A DNA stretch of 64,000 nt, from positions 558,001-622,000 of the forward strand of contig JAIXMP010000014.1 of NCBI GenBank assembly GCA_025677815.1. Reading direction: 5' to 3'. The translations under genes were made by a program, and so were the position numbers. This document shows, piece by piece, positions 47,382 to 61,300 of this stretch. Within the stretch, counting starts at the first letter, position 1; the number at the start of each line of letters is the position of its first letter. Source of the DNA: Phascolomyces articulosus (lineage: Eukaryota > Mucoromycota > Mucoromycetes > Mucorales > Lichtheimiaceae). The notes beneath the pieces were generated by a model. That model searched no databases. It was not told where the DNA came from and worked only from the letters and a program-made list of their open reading frames with translations.

Positions 47382-48180
47382 TAAATCTCCATTGATATAG
47401 TCTACTCGAGGAATGTTTTTTCAATCAAGTGAAGATGAATCTGATGAAGACGATGATGATGAAGATTTATTACGATCCTTTTCTTCACCTGAACATTCGC
47501 CTTCTGCCTCTCCTGAACGATTTACATTGGATTCTATATTTGATATGAATGTCAAATTACCTTCGCCTCAAGGTTTTGGACAAGATTCACCACAACAAAC
47601 ACCTTCAATAACAGAACCACAACAAGATGAGCATTATGACCCAACATTCTCATGGGTGAATCAAATTTATGAAGATGATTCATCCGATGTATATGATATG
47701 ATGAATGATAGAAGTGACGCTTATTTCGGTGATGATGACAAGACGCCCATTGCCATTCATTATACTGATTATGATGAAAACCGACCACCACAACCAATCA
47801 AAGAAAATAATAATACGATAAAACGAGGAAAGACCCGATCATGGGCATGCAGTAACAATAACACTAGCTCCGCTTCTTCATCATCCTCTTCATCATCCGC
47901 AGCCGCCGCCTCTTCCTCGTCATCATTATCATTATCAGAAAACAAACGAACACCATTACAAGAATTACCATTAGAGGATACTCTTGATGATAATGATGAT
48001 TTACATCCAAGGAAAAAAGTTATTCTTAACAAAAAGATCTCTCTTCATTCTATAAGTGATAATGATTATCGAGCACCTGTGCCATCACCAAGTACATCTC
48101 GATCAAGAAAACCATTTATGCGAGCCCTTTCACCATCCGCCATGTCACGTAATAAGGGTAAAGAACCAGCTTCAAATTGA
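46913..48180 (+). CDS. Acidic Ser-rich protein with KEN and RxxL motifs, unrecognised
   Basis: Two exons, 46913-47251 and 47401-48180, give 372 residues starting MTTTKSTTYNNRRMSLIYSD. The intron contains a long AT repeat and ends GATATAG. The protein is acidic and low-complexity, with a DESDEDDDDEDLL patch, a poly-Ser/Ala block, several SP/TP sites (possible CDK targets), a KEN sequence at 247-249 and RTPL at 296-299. KEN and RxxL are APC/C degrons in cell-cycle proteins, and the promoter holds MCB boxes. Together these suggest a cell-cycle-regulated, probably nuclear protein. I do not recognise a family. Short motifs like these also occur by chance in disordered proteins. Confidence 0.8.
47343..47374. 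repeat. (AT)n microsatellite inside an intron
   Basis: About 16 AT units in the single intron of the acidic Ser-rich gene. Confidence 0.85.
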
Positions 48181-49754
48181 TTTTTCTAACCATCCTCACA
48201 TCTTTGAATTATTCCTCTTTTATCTACTCCATCATTCATTCTCAGTCTCTTCACTACTATTACTACTATTACTACTACTATTACTTTTTAACTCTGCCAC
48301 ACACACGCACACTCCAACAACAACAAAAAAGTTACTTCCTCTTCTCCCCACCTTTATAAATCATTTGTTGCGATCAAAATAACATAATCCTATCCACATC
48401 CATCCAAACCAAATCAATTCATCATAAAAATAAAAATTGCGCACGATCATACCCATCCCCCATCATTTTGTTTGTTTAAACAAAAATGACACTCACTCTT
48501 GTAAATCTTTTTCTCTCCCTTCACATTGAACCCTTCTTTGTTTGCTTTGTCTTCTTTTTTCTTTATCCTCATTTGCACTGTATGATTTCTTTTCTCTCTC
48601 TCTTTTTTACTTCTGCTTTTCTTTATTATTATTTTTTTTGAATCGCATATGCAAATAAATTTTATCCAAACTGTCTTTATTTTTTCTTCTTCAAAAAATA
48701 TTTTTGAACCGACTACATATTTTTAAATGAATAATTATTATTTTGAGATAACAAAAGTTGGGAATGTTGCGTTTCTAAGGATACGAAAAGTCTGTGCGAG
48801 CAAGAGAAGGGGAACTGGGGGGAGAGATCGTTGTGATATTCTTTCAATATATATGAATGAAGACCGTCTTTTTTTGAGTAACAACACGTGAAATAATTAA
48901 TGCTGTAAAAACATAATACTATGAATGATAAATGTACAATGATAATGATAAACATGAATCTTGATCAACGTGAAGATATATGCATTTTTATACTACAAGA
49001 TTTGCCTATTATTATTAATCAATATCTTAATTTGAGTCCATATTCTATGGTAGTAGTAGAAGTAGATTTACTATTTATATTATAGTACATGTTTCAAAGT
49101 TGTGTTGTTTTTTTATGAAAGTATATCTTTATTGAATACAACACTTGCTTAAAAGCAGTAAAGGAAGGGGTGATTATTGTTCGCTTGTTTTGTAAATTGT
49201 TTATTGCACATAATAAAATATAGAAAATGGATATCTAATTCATATAGATTCAAGTGATGAATACCACCCATATCGTCATATTACATCTTGTTATAATATG
49301 AAACAGAAATAAATACCAGTGTGATCCATCAGAGGGACTGTTTGCAACAATGAAACTATGAAATCCAAAAAAAAATGAAGATTGCTTGGTTGCCACACCA
49401 CGAACGCGACATTGAGGCTCCGAAACTTAAGAAAAAAACTCCACGTAGCAACCCATTTTGGAGGATTAAGTTTCTTATACACTTTTTTTTTGTACATACG
49501 TTTTTTTTTGAACTTTTTTTAAGCTTTATTTTTGAAGGTAATCTCTATAATGAAAAACTTGTTCATCTCATCTTTAAGTTCTATTCATCCAACACACAGG
49601 AAGAGGAGGAGGAACTATTTTCGCGTTGGGGTTATTCTATCTAGCGTTTGTACCTGACCTTTTTTTTCCATCTTTTTCTAACCGTCATCTTGTACTATCT
49701 ATAGCTTTTTTCCTCCTTTTGTATAACAAAAAAAATTGGTAAAAAAAAAAGAGT
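48181..49754. other. Intergenic region upstream of SEC31
   Basis: Starts with a C/T-rich 3' end, then AT-rich DNA. The last 100 bases are a T-rich leader before the SEC31 ATG. The frame at 49375-49644 (+) looks like leader sequence, not a gene. Nothing else recognised. Confidence 0.55.
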
Positions 49755-52700
49755 ATGGCGAAAAAACTTAATGAAATTCATCGGACAGCCACATTTGCTT
49801 GGAGTCCAGGACAACAGTTACCTTTGATTGCAGCAGGCACTGTTTCCGGAGCTTTGGATGATTCTTTCTCGAACGCGTCTGAGCTCGAGCTTTTCAAGTT
49901 AGACCTCACTCATTCGAATAGTAGCCAGGGATTATCACCTGCAGGAAAAGTGAGCACAAATGCTAGGTAAGAATATATTTTTCTTTTCAAAAAATGAAGA
50001 CAGGGTTATCTTAATGGCATTTCACTGATTCTTTAAAATATATATATATTCGAAATGATAGATTTAATACACTCAGATGGGGACATGCAACAACAGAAAA
50101 ACCATATGGTATCATTGCAGGTGGTATGGATAGTGGTGAACTTGAACTCTGGAATCCAGCAGCTATTCTTGAAGACAAAGGGTAATATATATAGATACAC
50201 CTATTTATATAAAAAAAACCAAGGAACAAGAAAAAAAAAGTATTCATCTATATTTTATTTAAAATATATAACAGGGCAGAAGCTGCATTAATATTACGGA
50301 ATTCCACCCATACGGGTCCCATCCGTGGTCTCGATTTCAACTCATCTCAATCCAATTTATTGGTTTCTGCTGGCAATAACAGTGAGGTATATATATTAGA
50401 CATGAGCGCAAAGATGAGGGGATAGAGAGAGATAGGGGAAAATAATGAGAATCTGTCTGTAGAATGGGAAGGCAATCATTTTTTTTAATCTAATGACATA
50501 CTCTATTTTATTATTAGGTATATATTTGGGATCTTACCAATCCTACCAAACCTTATACTCCTGGTGCTCAATCGAGCAAACTGGATGAAATTACTGCTGC
50601 TGCATGGAATTGTCAAGTGCCTCATATTTTGTCTACTTCTTCCACTTCAGGTTTTACAGTGGTTTGGGATCTTCGAAATCGTAAAGAAATCATGACACTT
50701 GCTGGACCCGGTGCTGGTGCTTTGGGTGGAGGCCGACGTGGTATTTCATCCATTGCCTGGCATCCAGATGTAGTAAGTATTGATTGTTATTGTTTTTGAG
50801 TGTGTGTGTGTGAAAGAGAGATCGTGATCAAACCCTATGTTCTGTGTGTGAATGAATGTGAGATAAGAGAACACACATGTCAATGACAATACCTGACTTC
50901 TCTCTCCCTCTCCCTCTCTTTTTTCTTAAAAAAAATAGGCAACACAAATTGTGACAGCATCGGAAGATGATAATAGTCCAGTGATTACACTTTGGGATCT
51001 TCGACATGCTCATTCTCCTGAAAAGACATTAGCGGGTCATAGAAAGGGTGTGATGAGTGTTGCTTGGTGTCGTCAAGATGCCGATCTTCTCATGTCGTGT
51101 GGTAAAGATTGTAGAACACTTTGTTGGAATCCTCGTACAGGGGATATGTTGGGTGAAGTATCACAATCGACCAATTGGACTTTTGAAGTGGATTGGTGTC
51201 CTCGTAATCCTGATTTATTGGCTTCTGCTTCCTTTGATGGAAAGGTAAATTTTTTTTATTATTCTTGGTGTAATTTATATAAATATATATAAAAATATGA
51301 GTTGTTTTGAAATAGATTGATATTTAATTTATCTGTGTGTGTGTGTGTGTGTGTGTTATACAGGTGAATGTTTATTCGATCCAAGGTGCAGGTCATGATG
51401 AATCAGCTGCTCCGACGTCTGAGCAACAACAAGCTGCCTCTAATGCAGCAGCAGCAACAGACGACCCATTCTCCGCTGCTCTTTTAGCTGCAACTCCACA
51501 AACCCAAACCTTTGCCTTGAAGCATCCACCTAAATGGCTTCGTCGACCTGTTGGTGCCTCTTTTAGTTTCAGTGGTAAATTAGTCACTTATAATAACAAG
51601 GCAGGTGAAGCCGCTGCCAAGGTTGCTGCTAGCCTTCCTCCTGGATCCGCTCCTGTCACACAACATATCCCACGTACTGTCACCATTGCTACTGTCGAAA
51701 CTGAACCTGAAATCGTCAAACGATCAAATGAATTGGAAACAGCTGTAGATCAAAATGAATTAAAGAAACTTTCCGAAGAACGTCGTACACAAGCGGGACA
51801 AGCGGATGATGAAGCACAAAGTTGGGAAGTGCTTGGTTCTTTATTTGCGGATGATGCTAGACAACAATTGATCCGACAATTAGGATTCCAAAATGAAGAA
51901 ATTATTGCTGCGGTGGAAAAATTGACGGCCAAGACGAAAAAACAAGAATCTACTACAGAGGATGTTGTTGCTGTTACGGAAGGAGAGGAAGAAGTGAAAT
52001 CTGAAGAAAAGGAGGAAGACAAAAAGGAAGAAGAGCCTGCTATTGTTGAAAATAAGGAATCAGAAGCTGAGCAAACAACAGAGCAAGTCAGTGATGCTGA
52101 TAAGCCTGCAGCAGGAGGTGAAAAGGCACCTACTGATACACTTTCAGGACTTTTCCAATCTTCGGATGGAGGTGAAGATTTCTTTGGTCAACAATCGTCT
52201 GGTCAAGTGACTGCTGTAGATACCACAGCGGCACCCACTACTACTCCCTCTGTTGCTGAAACAACCACTACCCCCAGTGTTGCTACACCTGCCATTGTCG
52301 CAGCTCTTCAAATCCCATTGGAACTTTATCCTAAGGATGGTTCTGATACCGATCGACTGATCACTCAATCCCTCGTTTTGGGTGATTTCTCATCTGCCGT
52401 GGAACTTTGTCTTGCTTCGGACCGTCTTTCCGATGCTTTATTACTGGCCATTTATGGTGGTTCCGAATTATTGGCACGTACACAAAAGGCATATTTTGAA
52501 CGTCAAGCTTCCAAGACCTCTTACTTGCGTCTTGTTGAAAACATTGTCAACCATAACCTTTCTGCCATTGTGGCCAATACCTCCCTCGATGAATGGACTT
52601 CGGTCGTTGTCATTTTGTGTACCTTTGCTGGTGCCGAAGAATTTGGTCCTCTTTGTGAAAGTCTTGGTGTACGTCTCGAAGAAGCTTGGTCCAAGGCCAT

Positions 52701-55008
52701 CAAGGAAGGAGATCAAGAAAAGGGACAACAATTCCGTCGTCATGCTACTCTTTGTTACTTGGTCGCTGGTAACCTTGAAAAGGTGACGGGTATTTGGATC
52801 ATTGAACAAGAGGAAGAAAAGGAAAAGGAAATCAAGGAAGAAGGTCATATCAATGTCAGTGGTACCAGTTTGCAAAACTTGATTGAAAAGGTGACCGTTT
52901 TCCGAAAAGCCATTGATTTTGAAGATGAAACATTGGCAGCCGATCAAAACTCTTCGGCTACTGCTGAATCAGGACAACAGCAACCAGGTGTTTATCCATT
53001 GGGTCAATTGTATAGCAAGTATTGTGAATATGCTGAATTGATGGCTACCCAAGGCAAGTTGGATGTTGCTTTACGTTATCTTAATCTGACTCCAAGTGGT
53101 TATCGTGATCTCATGTCCGATCGTTTGGCTGTTATTCGTGATCGTGTTTATCGTGCTTGTGTTGGTGAAGGTAGTACCAGTAACTTTGGTCAACATCGTG
53201 AACCTGCTTTCCCCTTCGAACCTACACCTCTTTTGTCTGAAAAGGAAAGAGCTATTCCTAATGTAGGCGATGCTACTGCTAATGGTTATGAAGGTCAGCA
53301 TTTGTTCCAACAACCTCAACCTGATCCATTCCAACAACAGCAGCAACAACAACAAACTGCTGGTTATGATACATATAAGCCTTATGAGCAACAACAACAA
53401 CCTGTACAACAGCCACAACAGCAAGCTTATCAACCACAACAGCAACAAACTCAATATAATGCTTATGCTCCCTATGAGCAACCACAACAGCAGCAACCAC
53501 AGCAACAAAATACATATGCTCCAGTGACTAACCCATTGGGTCCTGCTCCTGTGAACAATAATTATGGTGGTTATGGATATCCTGCTGCTGGTCAAGCTGC
53601 TGTACCTCCCCCTCCACCTACACAAACAGGTGCTCCACCACCACCTCCACCCAAGGGTAGAGCTACTGGATCTGCTGGTGGAAGTCCCTCTGTATCTCAT
53701 CGATCAGCTTCAGGTGCATGGAACGATCCTCCCAACATTTCCAATGCTCATGTAACAAGAAGTCCTGCTGCTGCTCCAGTAGGTCCAAGACGTGTTACTT
53801 CCCCATTCCCTAACCAACCAGCACCTACCACGTATGCTCCTATCCCTGGCCAACCACAACAGCAACAACAGCAACAACAGCAACAACCTTATATGCAGCA
53901 ACCCCCTCCACCTAATCGAGGTATGGGTGCACCCCCACCTCCACCACCTACAGCCACATCAGCTCCATTGCCACCTCCACCTATGAATGCTGTTGCTCCC
54001 ACACCTTTAGCAAAACAACAACCCCCTCCCCCTCCACAACAACAACCTTTCCAACAACAACAGCAACAACATCATCCCTTAGGTCCTGCTCCCATGAGAG
54101 GTACTCCTCCACCTCCACCTGTGGCATCTATGGCACCTCCACCTCAACAACAAGCTATGGTTCCACCTCCTCAACAGCAACAACAACCACCTCAACCATC
54201 GCCTTATGCTCCTCAACCTCAGGCACAACAACAAGGGCCTTATGCTCCTCAACAGCAACAGCCACCTCAACCACAACAAATGCCATTCCGTAATACTGCT
54301 ACTCCACCTTTGCAACAACAACAACAGCCATCCCCAAGAGCACAACCTGCTGCACCGGCTAAACCTGCTGCCCCTCCAGCACCAGAAAAGAAGCGACATC
54401 GTAAGTTTTGTTATTTTGTTATTTTTCCTTTTTAGCGGTTTCTCCGTTTATTCATTCAATCTATTTCTATGTTTTGATAAATATATAGCCAAGGAAGACA
54501 GAAGCCATATTCCTACCGAACAACGCCCTATTCATCAAATCCTTTCAGCCGAGTTGGCTCAAGCCAGACAACGATCTCCTGTATGTATTTCTACCTTTTG
54601 ATTCTTTCAATAGTTATCCGTTGATTTGACACTTGATTAACTCCTTTCTATGTGTGTGTATGTTTTATATGTATATATTAGCCTGCTCAAAAGAGAATGT
54701 TGGATGATACGGAACGTAGATTAAACACATTATTTGAAGAATTGAATAATAGTGAGATATCAGATGGCGTTGTACAGCCCATGCTTCAACTTGTACAAGG
54801 TAAGATGAAACAAGAAAGGGACGTAGAGGGTTGAAATTATTAAACTAAATGGCAAAATTGAATGTGTCTATTTATAGCTTTGCATAGCCGTGATTATGAT
54901 ACGGCACAACGTATTCAAGTGGATTTAGTGACCACACGTTATGAAGAATGTGGTTCATGGCTTGTAGGCGTCAAGAGATTGATTGATAATGCAAAGGCAA
55001 CGGCTTAA
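49755..55008 (+). CDS. SEC31: COPII outer-coat protein SEC31
   Basis: Nine exons give 1460 residues: 49755-49966, 50062-50181, 50275-50386, 50518-50772, 50939-51244, 51364-54400, 54489-54580, 54682-54799 and 54878-55008. SEC31 pairs with SEC13 to form the outer cage of COPII vesicles budding from the ER. Residues 1 to about 345 are WD40 repeats (VYIWDL, FTVVWDLRNR, ITLWDLRHAHSP, TLCWNPRTG). An acidic Lys/Glu linker follows. The alpha-solenoid (ACE1) starts near 659 with LITQSLVLGDFSSAVELCLA and runs to about 925. Residues 975-1345 are Gln/Pro-rich with PPPP runs, the region that in other species binds SEC23/SAR1. The last 110 residues (IPTEQRPIHQILSAELAQA to the end) form the helical Sec31 C-terminal domain. 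Length and order are typical. The start is the first ATG and gives KLNEIHRTATFAWSP, as in homologues. Confidence 0.97.
51334..51356. repeat. (TG)n microsatellite in a SEC31 intron
   Basis: About eleven TG units just before the acceptor of SEC31 intron 5. Confidence 0.85.
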
Positions 55009-55069
55009 AAAATAATCATATATACTTGTTGTAATTTGTTTCCCCCTACTTCTTCTGGAATATATTATC

Positions 55070-55074
<5 letters not shown>

Positions 55075-55102
<28 letters not shown>
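55075..55102. repeat. (AT)n microsatellite in the SEC31 3' region
   Basis: About 14 AT units in the 365-bp spacer between SEC31 and the UNC80-like gene. The rest of this spacer is AT-rich and shows no other feature. Confidence 0.85.
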
Positions 55103-55103
<1 letters not shown>

Positions 55104-55373
55104 CTTTATATTTTTCTTCTCTCTTTTATATACACAAAAAAATATTATTATTGTCTCTTTTAATGCGTGTGAAACTATAAGATGATTATTTACGATGGAA
55201 AAGGCAAAAATGAACATTCGGAGCATTTTTTAATTAGCATTTTATTTTAGAGTTGTGGCAACATACATATCAATTATCGTAGAACCGGGATATAGAAAAG
55301 AGACAGTGGCAAAAAAAAGTAGAACTTGACAGCTTTCTTCTTTGTATATTTTATTTTTTTTGTACATGTTTCC

Positions 55374-58300
55374 ATGACGAATCCTAATTCTACGATTATC
55401 AGTATTGCTCCGTCACCACCATCCCCTTTTGACCATGAAGAAAGTGAACCCACGTCTTCACTTCATGGAAATGCCACTAGTACTAATGGCGACGGTACTC
55501 TTAATCCCAACAGTGCTTCACCCAAGTTAGATGAATATCGCAACATGATTCGTCATATTTTGACGAAAATTAGTAAACGAAGGCGACCTCCTACAGCATT
55601 AGCCAACTTAGCCGAGTCATGCATGACCATGGAACCCAACACGTCATTTGATAATGAAGAAGTTGTGGATCTATTAATTCAACTACGAACGGCCCTGACT
55701 TTATGCGAAAAGAGTGGTCTTGGTCCTGAAATACTGATTCAACGGTAAAAAGACCTAGACGTTTTATTTACTCGGCTTATGATAAAAGCATATACCAATT
55801 TTTTTTCTATTTTAGTGATCCACGCGCTTCGCCTGGACCATCTCAAGGCAACTCGCCCATCATGGCCACCTCACCACAAACACTTGCATTTGAAACCGAA
55901 TATAAATCATCCTCCTTTGAAAATATCATAGCAACCTTGGATGATTTAGTACTAAATGATTCTCGTTACAGTACAGCCAATCCACGACCTTCACGCCCTT
56001 CATTTAGTATGCAATCCATCTTGATCGATGTAGCCACCATCTTGGTCACTTTATGCAATGATCTTTCTTTACTTTCCATTATTGGTACTACCATGCTTCC
56101 AGCCTTTGATTCATTTCCACAAGGTCCCTTATTGGGTAAATTATTGGGCTTCTTTCTTGATGTCTTTATTCCTCGATTATCTCAATGTAAAACACAAAAA
56201 GTGGCTTCTTCCTCTTTCACGGAAAATCGGCATACCCAAGGTAAATAAATAACGCTGACTATTGTAATTCTTCAAGTAGAGAAAAAAAACGTGATAACAT
56301 ATTCTTTTTTATTATTTTTATCAGCACGATCCTCTCCATCCGTACCCAATTCACCGATCATCACCACCGCTGCTCCAACAATCAATATCCAAAGCCCTGA
56401 TCCAGATGAGGATAATAATACCAGAATTCAACGATCATCCCATCTTACCATTGATACACAATTTTCACCTTCATTCGCATCACCACGGAGTCCACAACAT
56501 CATCAGCAACATTCGATCCGACCCACTATGGAACATGATCCCATTCACGCCTTATTTACGCCACTTCTATATTTCATGATTGAATACCTTGATCCATATC
56601 TTGCCACATCAGCAGCGACCCATTTATCCGAACCACCACTTGCTTTCACATTACCACATCAATCATACTCCATTCATAACTTTCATCGTGCCCTGTGTTT
56701 CATGATCAGCCAAAAACCTGATTTTTATTTGGATTTACTTCATGTTATCTCTCACGCTGGCGTTCCCGAAATCAAATACAAAGCATGTCAAATCCTGTTT
56801 CACTATTACAATATCAGTACTGGCCACGTGGTAGTGGCGGAAAATTTTCCAGAACTCGATCCTGAAAATGAAATCACCTTGTTGGAAAAAGCCATGGAAC
56901 AACAAACATTTGAACAAGAACAACAACATCAAAATGATCCCACGTTTTTGGAAAGTATGATGGGCAATAACAGTAATGCGGGTACTGGCGGTCCTGCCAG
57001 TCAGAATACAAGTGCCAATAACACACCATATAATGGCATTAATCGAAAATATAAAAGTGGATTATTAAATACCATGGGTGGTCTTGGTGGTGCAAGTGGA
57101 AGTGGTGGTCCATCCTCCTCTTCCCCCTCTCCTGCTATGCGAAGTGATGATTCTTTGGATGAAGATGGTATTTCTACCAGTGGTCGAGAATGTCATATTT
57201 GGCACCCACACATGTTTGCAGAATATAACAAGAATCAAGCAGAAGAGTTATCCATGCATCCCCAACGAATGCAACCAGGGATTCAAGTGTTTAGTACAGT
57301 GGTTCATGATGATATGACAGGTGCTTATTGTAAAGAATGTTACAAGATGATCAAGGGATATGGTTTACGGTGTTATCAATGTAAATGCAGTATACATTAT
57401 GGATGTCTTTCCAATAGTGATCAAGATATCATGCTTTATGTTAAAGAAGGTGGAATTCAAAAGGTCGTCAGTCCTCAATTTTGTACAATTCCACCTCAAC
57501 CACGATTTTACTGTAATATCGGTGTGACGACTAGTAGCAGTTCCCCTGCCATCATTCATTTATTAGGCCATCAATTCATGTTGGTCAATCTATTCACACT
57601 CATGCTCTGTGCTTCTTGTTGTTTGCCGTTATGGGGCATCTCTCATCAAGGCTACCGATGTTCTATCTGTAATCGATTTGTCCATCCAGATTGTTTAGCG
57701 CAAGCAGAACGGGAAGGTGGGTTCAGACATTCTCATTCCACCATTCAACGGTGTCACCCTTTTCAACCTTTGCTCGAAAGCCATACCCGGATCTCAGAGA
57801 ACGCCTTGTGCCAAGGATTACGAGATTTCTATGGTGATTTATACCCTACCAATGATAGCGATATGGCGACTAAGAGTTTTGAGGAAGTGGGGTTGATTCT
57901 CAATGTGCTTTTGCTTCAAGATAATATTTTGCAATGTGGTATTGCATCAGGGTGTTTATTGATTAGTCAATCTTCAGATGATCCTTTATTGGTAGTCCCA
58001 CCGCAATTGCAACCATCCATGTCAGACGATGATATGGAACGTGTTTCTACCGCTTCGCCAATTTTACGCAATGCATTGAGCTTGTGCATGAAATATATCT
58101 TGTCAGGCAGTTGTCCTACGTCTCGCTTCTTGGGCAGCTTTTATAGTAATCGTCAACATGTTATGGAAGAATGTGTGTTGAGCAAAGAAGAATATTTGTC
58201 GCATATTTGTGCCATGATGAAATCTGGGGTAGCATCGGCCATGGTCGGGGAAAAACATGCGTCCATGACAAGTGATTATTTACAAGTCGATCAATGGGAA

Positions 58301-61300
58301 GATCATCATCATCAGCACAATCATGAGGATGATGCTTGGGATACCACACCACAAGAAGTCATTGATCGTGATGCCATGTTGCAATGGCTTATGGTCAATG
58401 TCCGTATCAAGAGCCATGTAGCTACAAAAATCATGTTACAACATATGCGAAATTTGGGCTTATTTGAACGACAAGATGGAACACACATGTTATTTACTTT
58501 GGCCGAAGATCAACCTGTTCTGTGTATTTTCCCTGTACCTTATGCTATTGATTGTATGCCCACAGTGGAATCTTTGGTGGATGCCATTGAAGCGTGTTTA
58601 AATGATATTGATATTACCATCAATGAGTGTGGTATGCTTTTATTAGTCCGCCGCTGTTGGCCAGACCCGTTTATTTCAAGATATACCTGTGAACGATTGA
58701 TTTATGCCATTTTATCCTGGGTCTTTCAAGAAGACGAACGATTATCTGCATTGCATGCTGAATATATGGGGGATCATGGTAGTGGAGGTGGTGGTGCTAG
58801 CGGTCATCGACACCCTTTGCCTGGTGTCAAGAATAGTCGTTGGACTCAAGCTGCTCAAGCCGCATTGATGTCAAGGATGAAGGGAGTAGATAAGAATCGA
58901 CAAAGTGTGACTTTTGCCATGGGAATGAGTAGCGGTGCAGGGAATGTCTATGTCACTACCCGTGGTGCTTTACGTGATCGCTATTTGATTCGATGGATGT
59001 CAATTATGCATGAAATGGACCCTAGTGGTTATGCTTCTATGTTGTTTGATACTATTGAACGTATTGTAGAAGGAAAACGGGAAGAGTGTGTTCCATGGAT
59101 TGATTCTCAAGAACAAGAGGTTTGCCTATATTTTTTTCCGTGTCCCTATGGGACAGAAAAGTATCTATTGCTAATGAGATGATTTTTTTATAGCGTGAAA
59201 TATCACAACGATTTGAAGAATTTGTAGGGTATATTTTAAAACTCAAGACCTGCGGATTAGCTTTTTCAGCTTTGGATACTGTATTACAACGATGGTTTGA
59301 TAAATCCTTTGATGAAGCTGAACAACAAGGATTACTTCGAAAAAAGGAACCCGCCGATATTCGTAATTTAGCCAAACTATGTTCATCAAAAGTCAACGTT
59401 CTCAAAGCCCAAGGAAAAGCTACTGCCACGTCTTCCTCCTCTGCATCCACTACCACAGGTGCGCCTCCTCCTGCCACTGGAGCCATAGCTGCAGGCGATC
59501 CAAGCCATGCTTTTGATGTTATTACAGCACTTTTTGCAGCAGGCGATACCGATAGTGTGGAACGAGGCATTCGATGGTTAGCTTTGGTCATGCATGCAGG
59601 TACAGGCATTCCTCCTTCGTCCGTAGCCAAGATTGCGCGTCATTTGGTGTTGGCCCGTGCGTCCATCACTACCACGGCTAAATTTGTCGAATTGTTATGG
59701 TATCAAACGGTGAATGTGTTGAATGTTAGTACGTCAAGAGCAGTTATTATTGATGTTGTGGGTTATCTCAATGAAATTGCACTGGAATCGTTACGTGCCA
59801 AAGAAAATGATCAGGATTTGACAATGGAACGACTTGCTAGGTAAATATTTTTTTTGTTTGTTTTGTTGTTATCCCTTTTGATGCAAGTAGTGTAATAAAA
59901 TAAACATTTTTTTGGCGGGAAAAATCAATGTATATAGTGCACAAAAGTTTATAAAGTATAGTGCCGCATTGACCTGTTATGCATGCAATTGCCCTCTTGG
60001 AAACATTGCAGAACTGGATATTGTACCTTATTTTGGCGATCATGTGGCTCAATTGACGTAAGTTTCTGTTTTGTTTTTTTCTAAGGATTCAAGTGTAGAT
60101 CCATATGGCCATCTATAGAATCTAATCTTTATTTTATTAGACATAATAAACGTGCATCAGCACATGTTGATAACACATTACCAATGCAAGTAGATGAAAA
60201 CACGGCAGTGATTCGTTGCATGTTACTTTATCTTCAATTTGATCAACTCAATATTCGTGCGGATGTACTCAAGATGTTTTATGCTCTTATTCACTGGGGT
60301 TTTGGTATCAGTAATAAATCAGATCTGATTGGTCAATGTACACCGGCTTTGATCTCTGCGTAAGTTTATCTTTTTTTTTTTTGAACAGCTTCAAAGTCAT
60401 AGCGCAAAAGAAATATCTATATATCTCTTTATATTAACATGACGAAATATTAGTATCTGGGAAACCTTACCACCTTCTTATGATTACCTGAGCGACATCA
60501 ATTTGAGTTTATTAATGAAATTAATGACTGCCGATGTACGTCCTTTCCATGCCTGTGTGTTCAAGATTTTTGAAGATTCCAACTGGGAAATCCGTTTCCA
60601 AGGTCTTGACAACCTCTATGGTCTTTTTACCAAAATGGATGCTGCATTCCAAACCAAATGGCTTCCCATGTTATCCTATCTTGGTCCTGTGTTTAGTTAT
60701 TTTGTGGGAAGTCTTTGGGATAAGGAAGAATATGTTCGATCCAAAGCATTTTCCTTGATCCGTACATTTGGTACTTTGCATTTACGTTCTGCTTTCCGTT
60801 GCTGGGAAGCTTATTTCTTGACGGCCACAGACCGACAACGTACATCCGTGATCAAACTCATGATTCAGTTGAATGCCTTGTTCCCTGATTGGCAAGTGAT
60901 TCAGTGGGAATCTTTATTGGAAGCCCTGGAAGCAAAACAAACCGATCGGACTGAAACTCAGTCTGTGGATATCCTTGAACGCTATATGCGTTCTTCTTCG
61001 TCCAATCCACATCATCATGCAAATGATGAGGATGATGGCATGAGTGAAGGTCAACGAGAAAATGAAGATTTGCTCACGATTGAAATTGAAAATGCCCGTG
61101 TATTGATGTTGACATTGGCATTACAAATGTTGGGAAGTCATTTACCTGTGGATACGGTACAAATATCACGGTTGAAGTATATTCTTGTGGATTGTATGGG
61201 ATTCAATGATTGTCGACGTTATGCTACTTCGGGTGAATGGATTGTTACCTTCGGTAGCATGACCTATGATTCTTCAAACCCATTACAAAATGCCTTTTTG

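Noticed and set aside
49375..49644. 89-residue frame upstream of SEC31
   Set aside because: Rich in Phe and Lys from T/A runs, lies in the expected promoter and leader of SEC31, and has no family resemblance.
53071..53700. Long open frame on the minus strand inside SEC31
   Set aside because: It is the antisense shadow of the Gln/Pro-rich repeats of SEC31 exon 6 and encodes only Trp/Leu/Ser/Arg low-complexity sequence.
59052..59630. 192-residue minus-strand frame
   Set aside because: It lies antisense to a well-supported exon of the UNC80-like gene, with no domain of its own.
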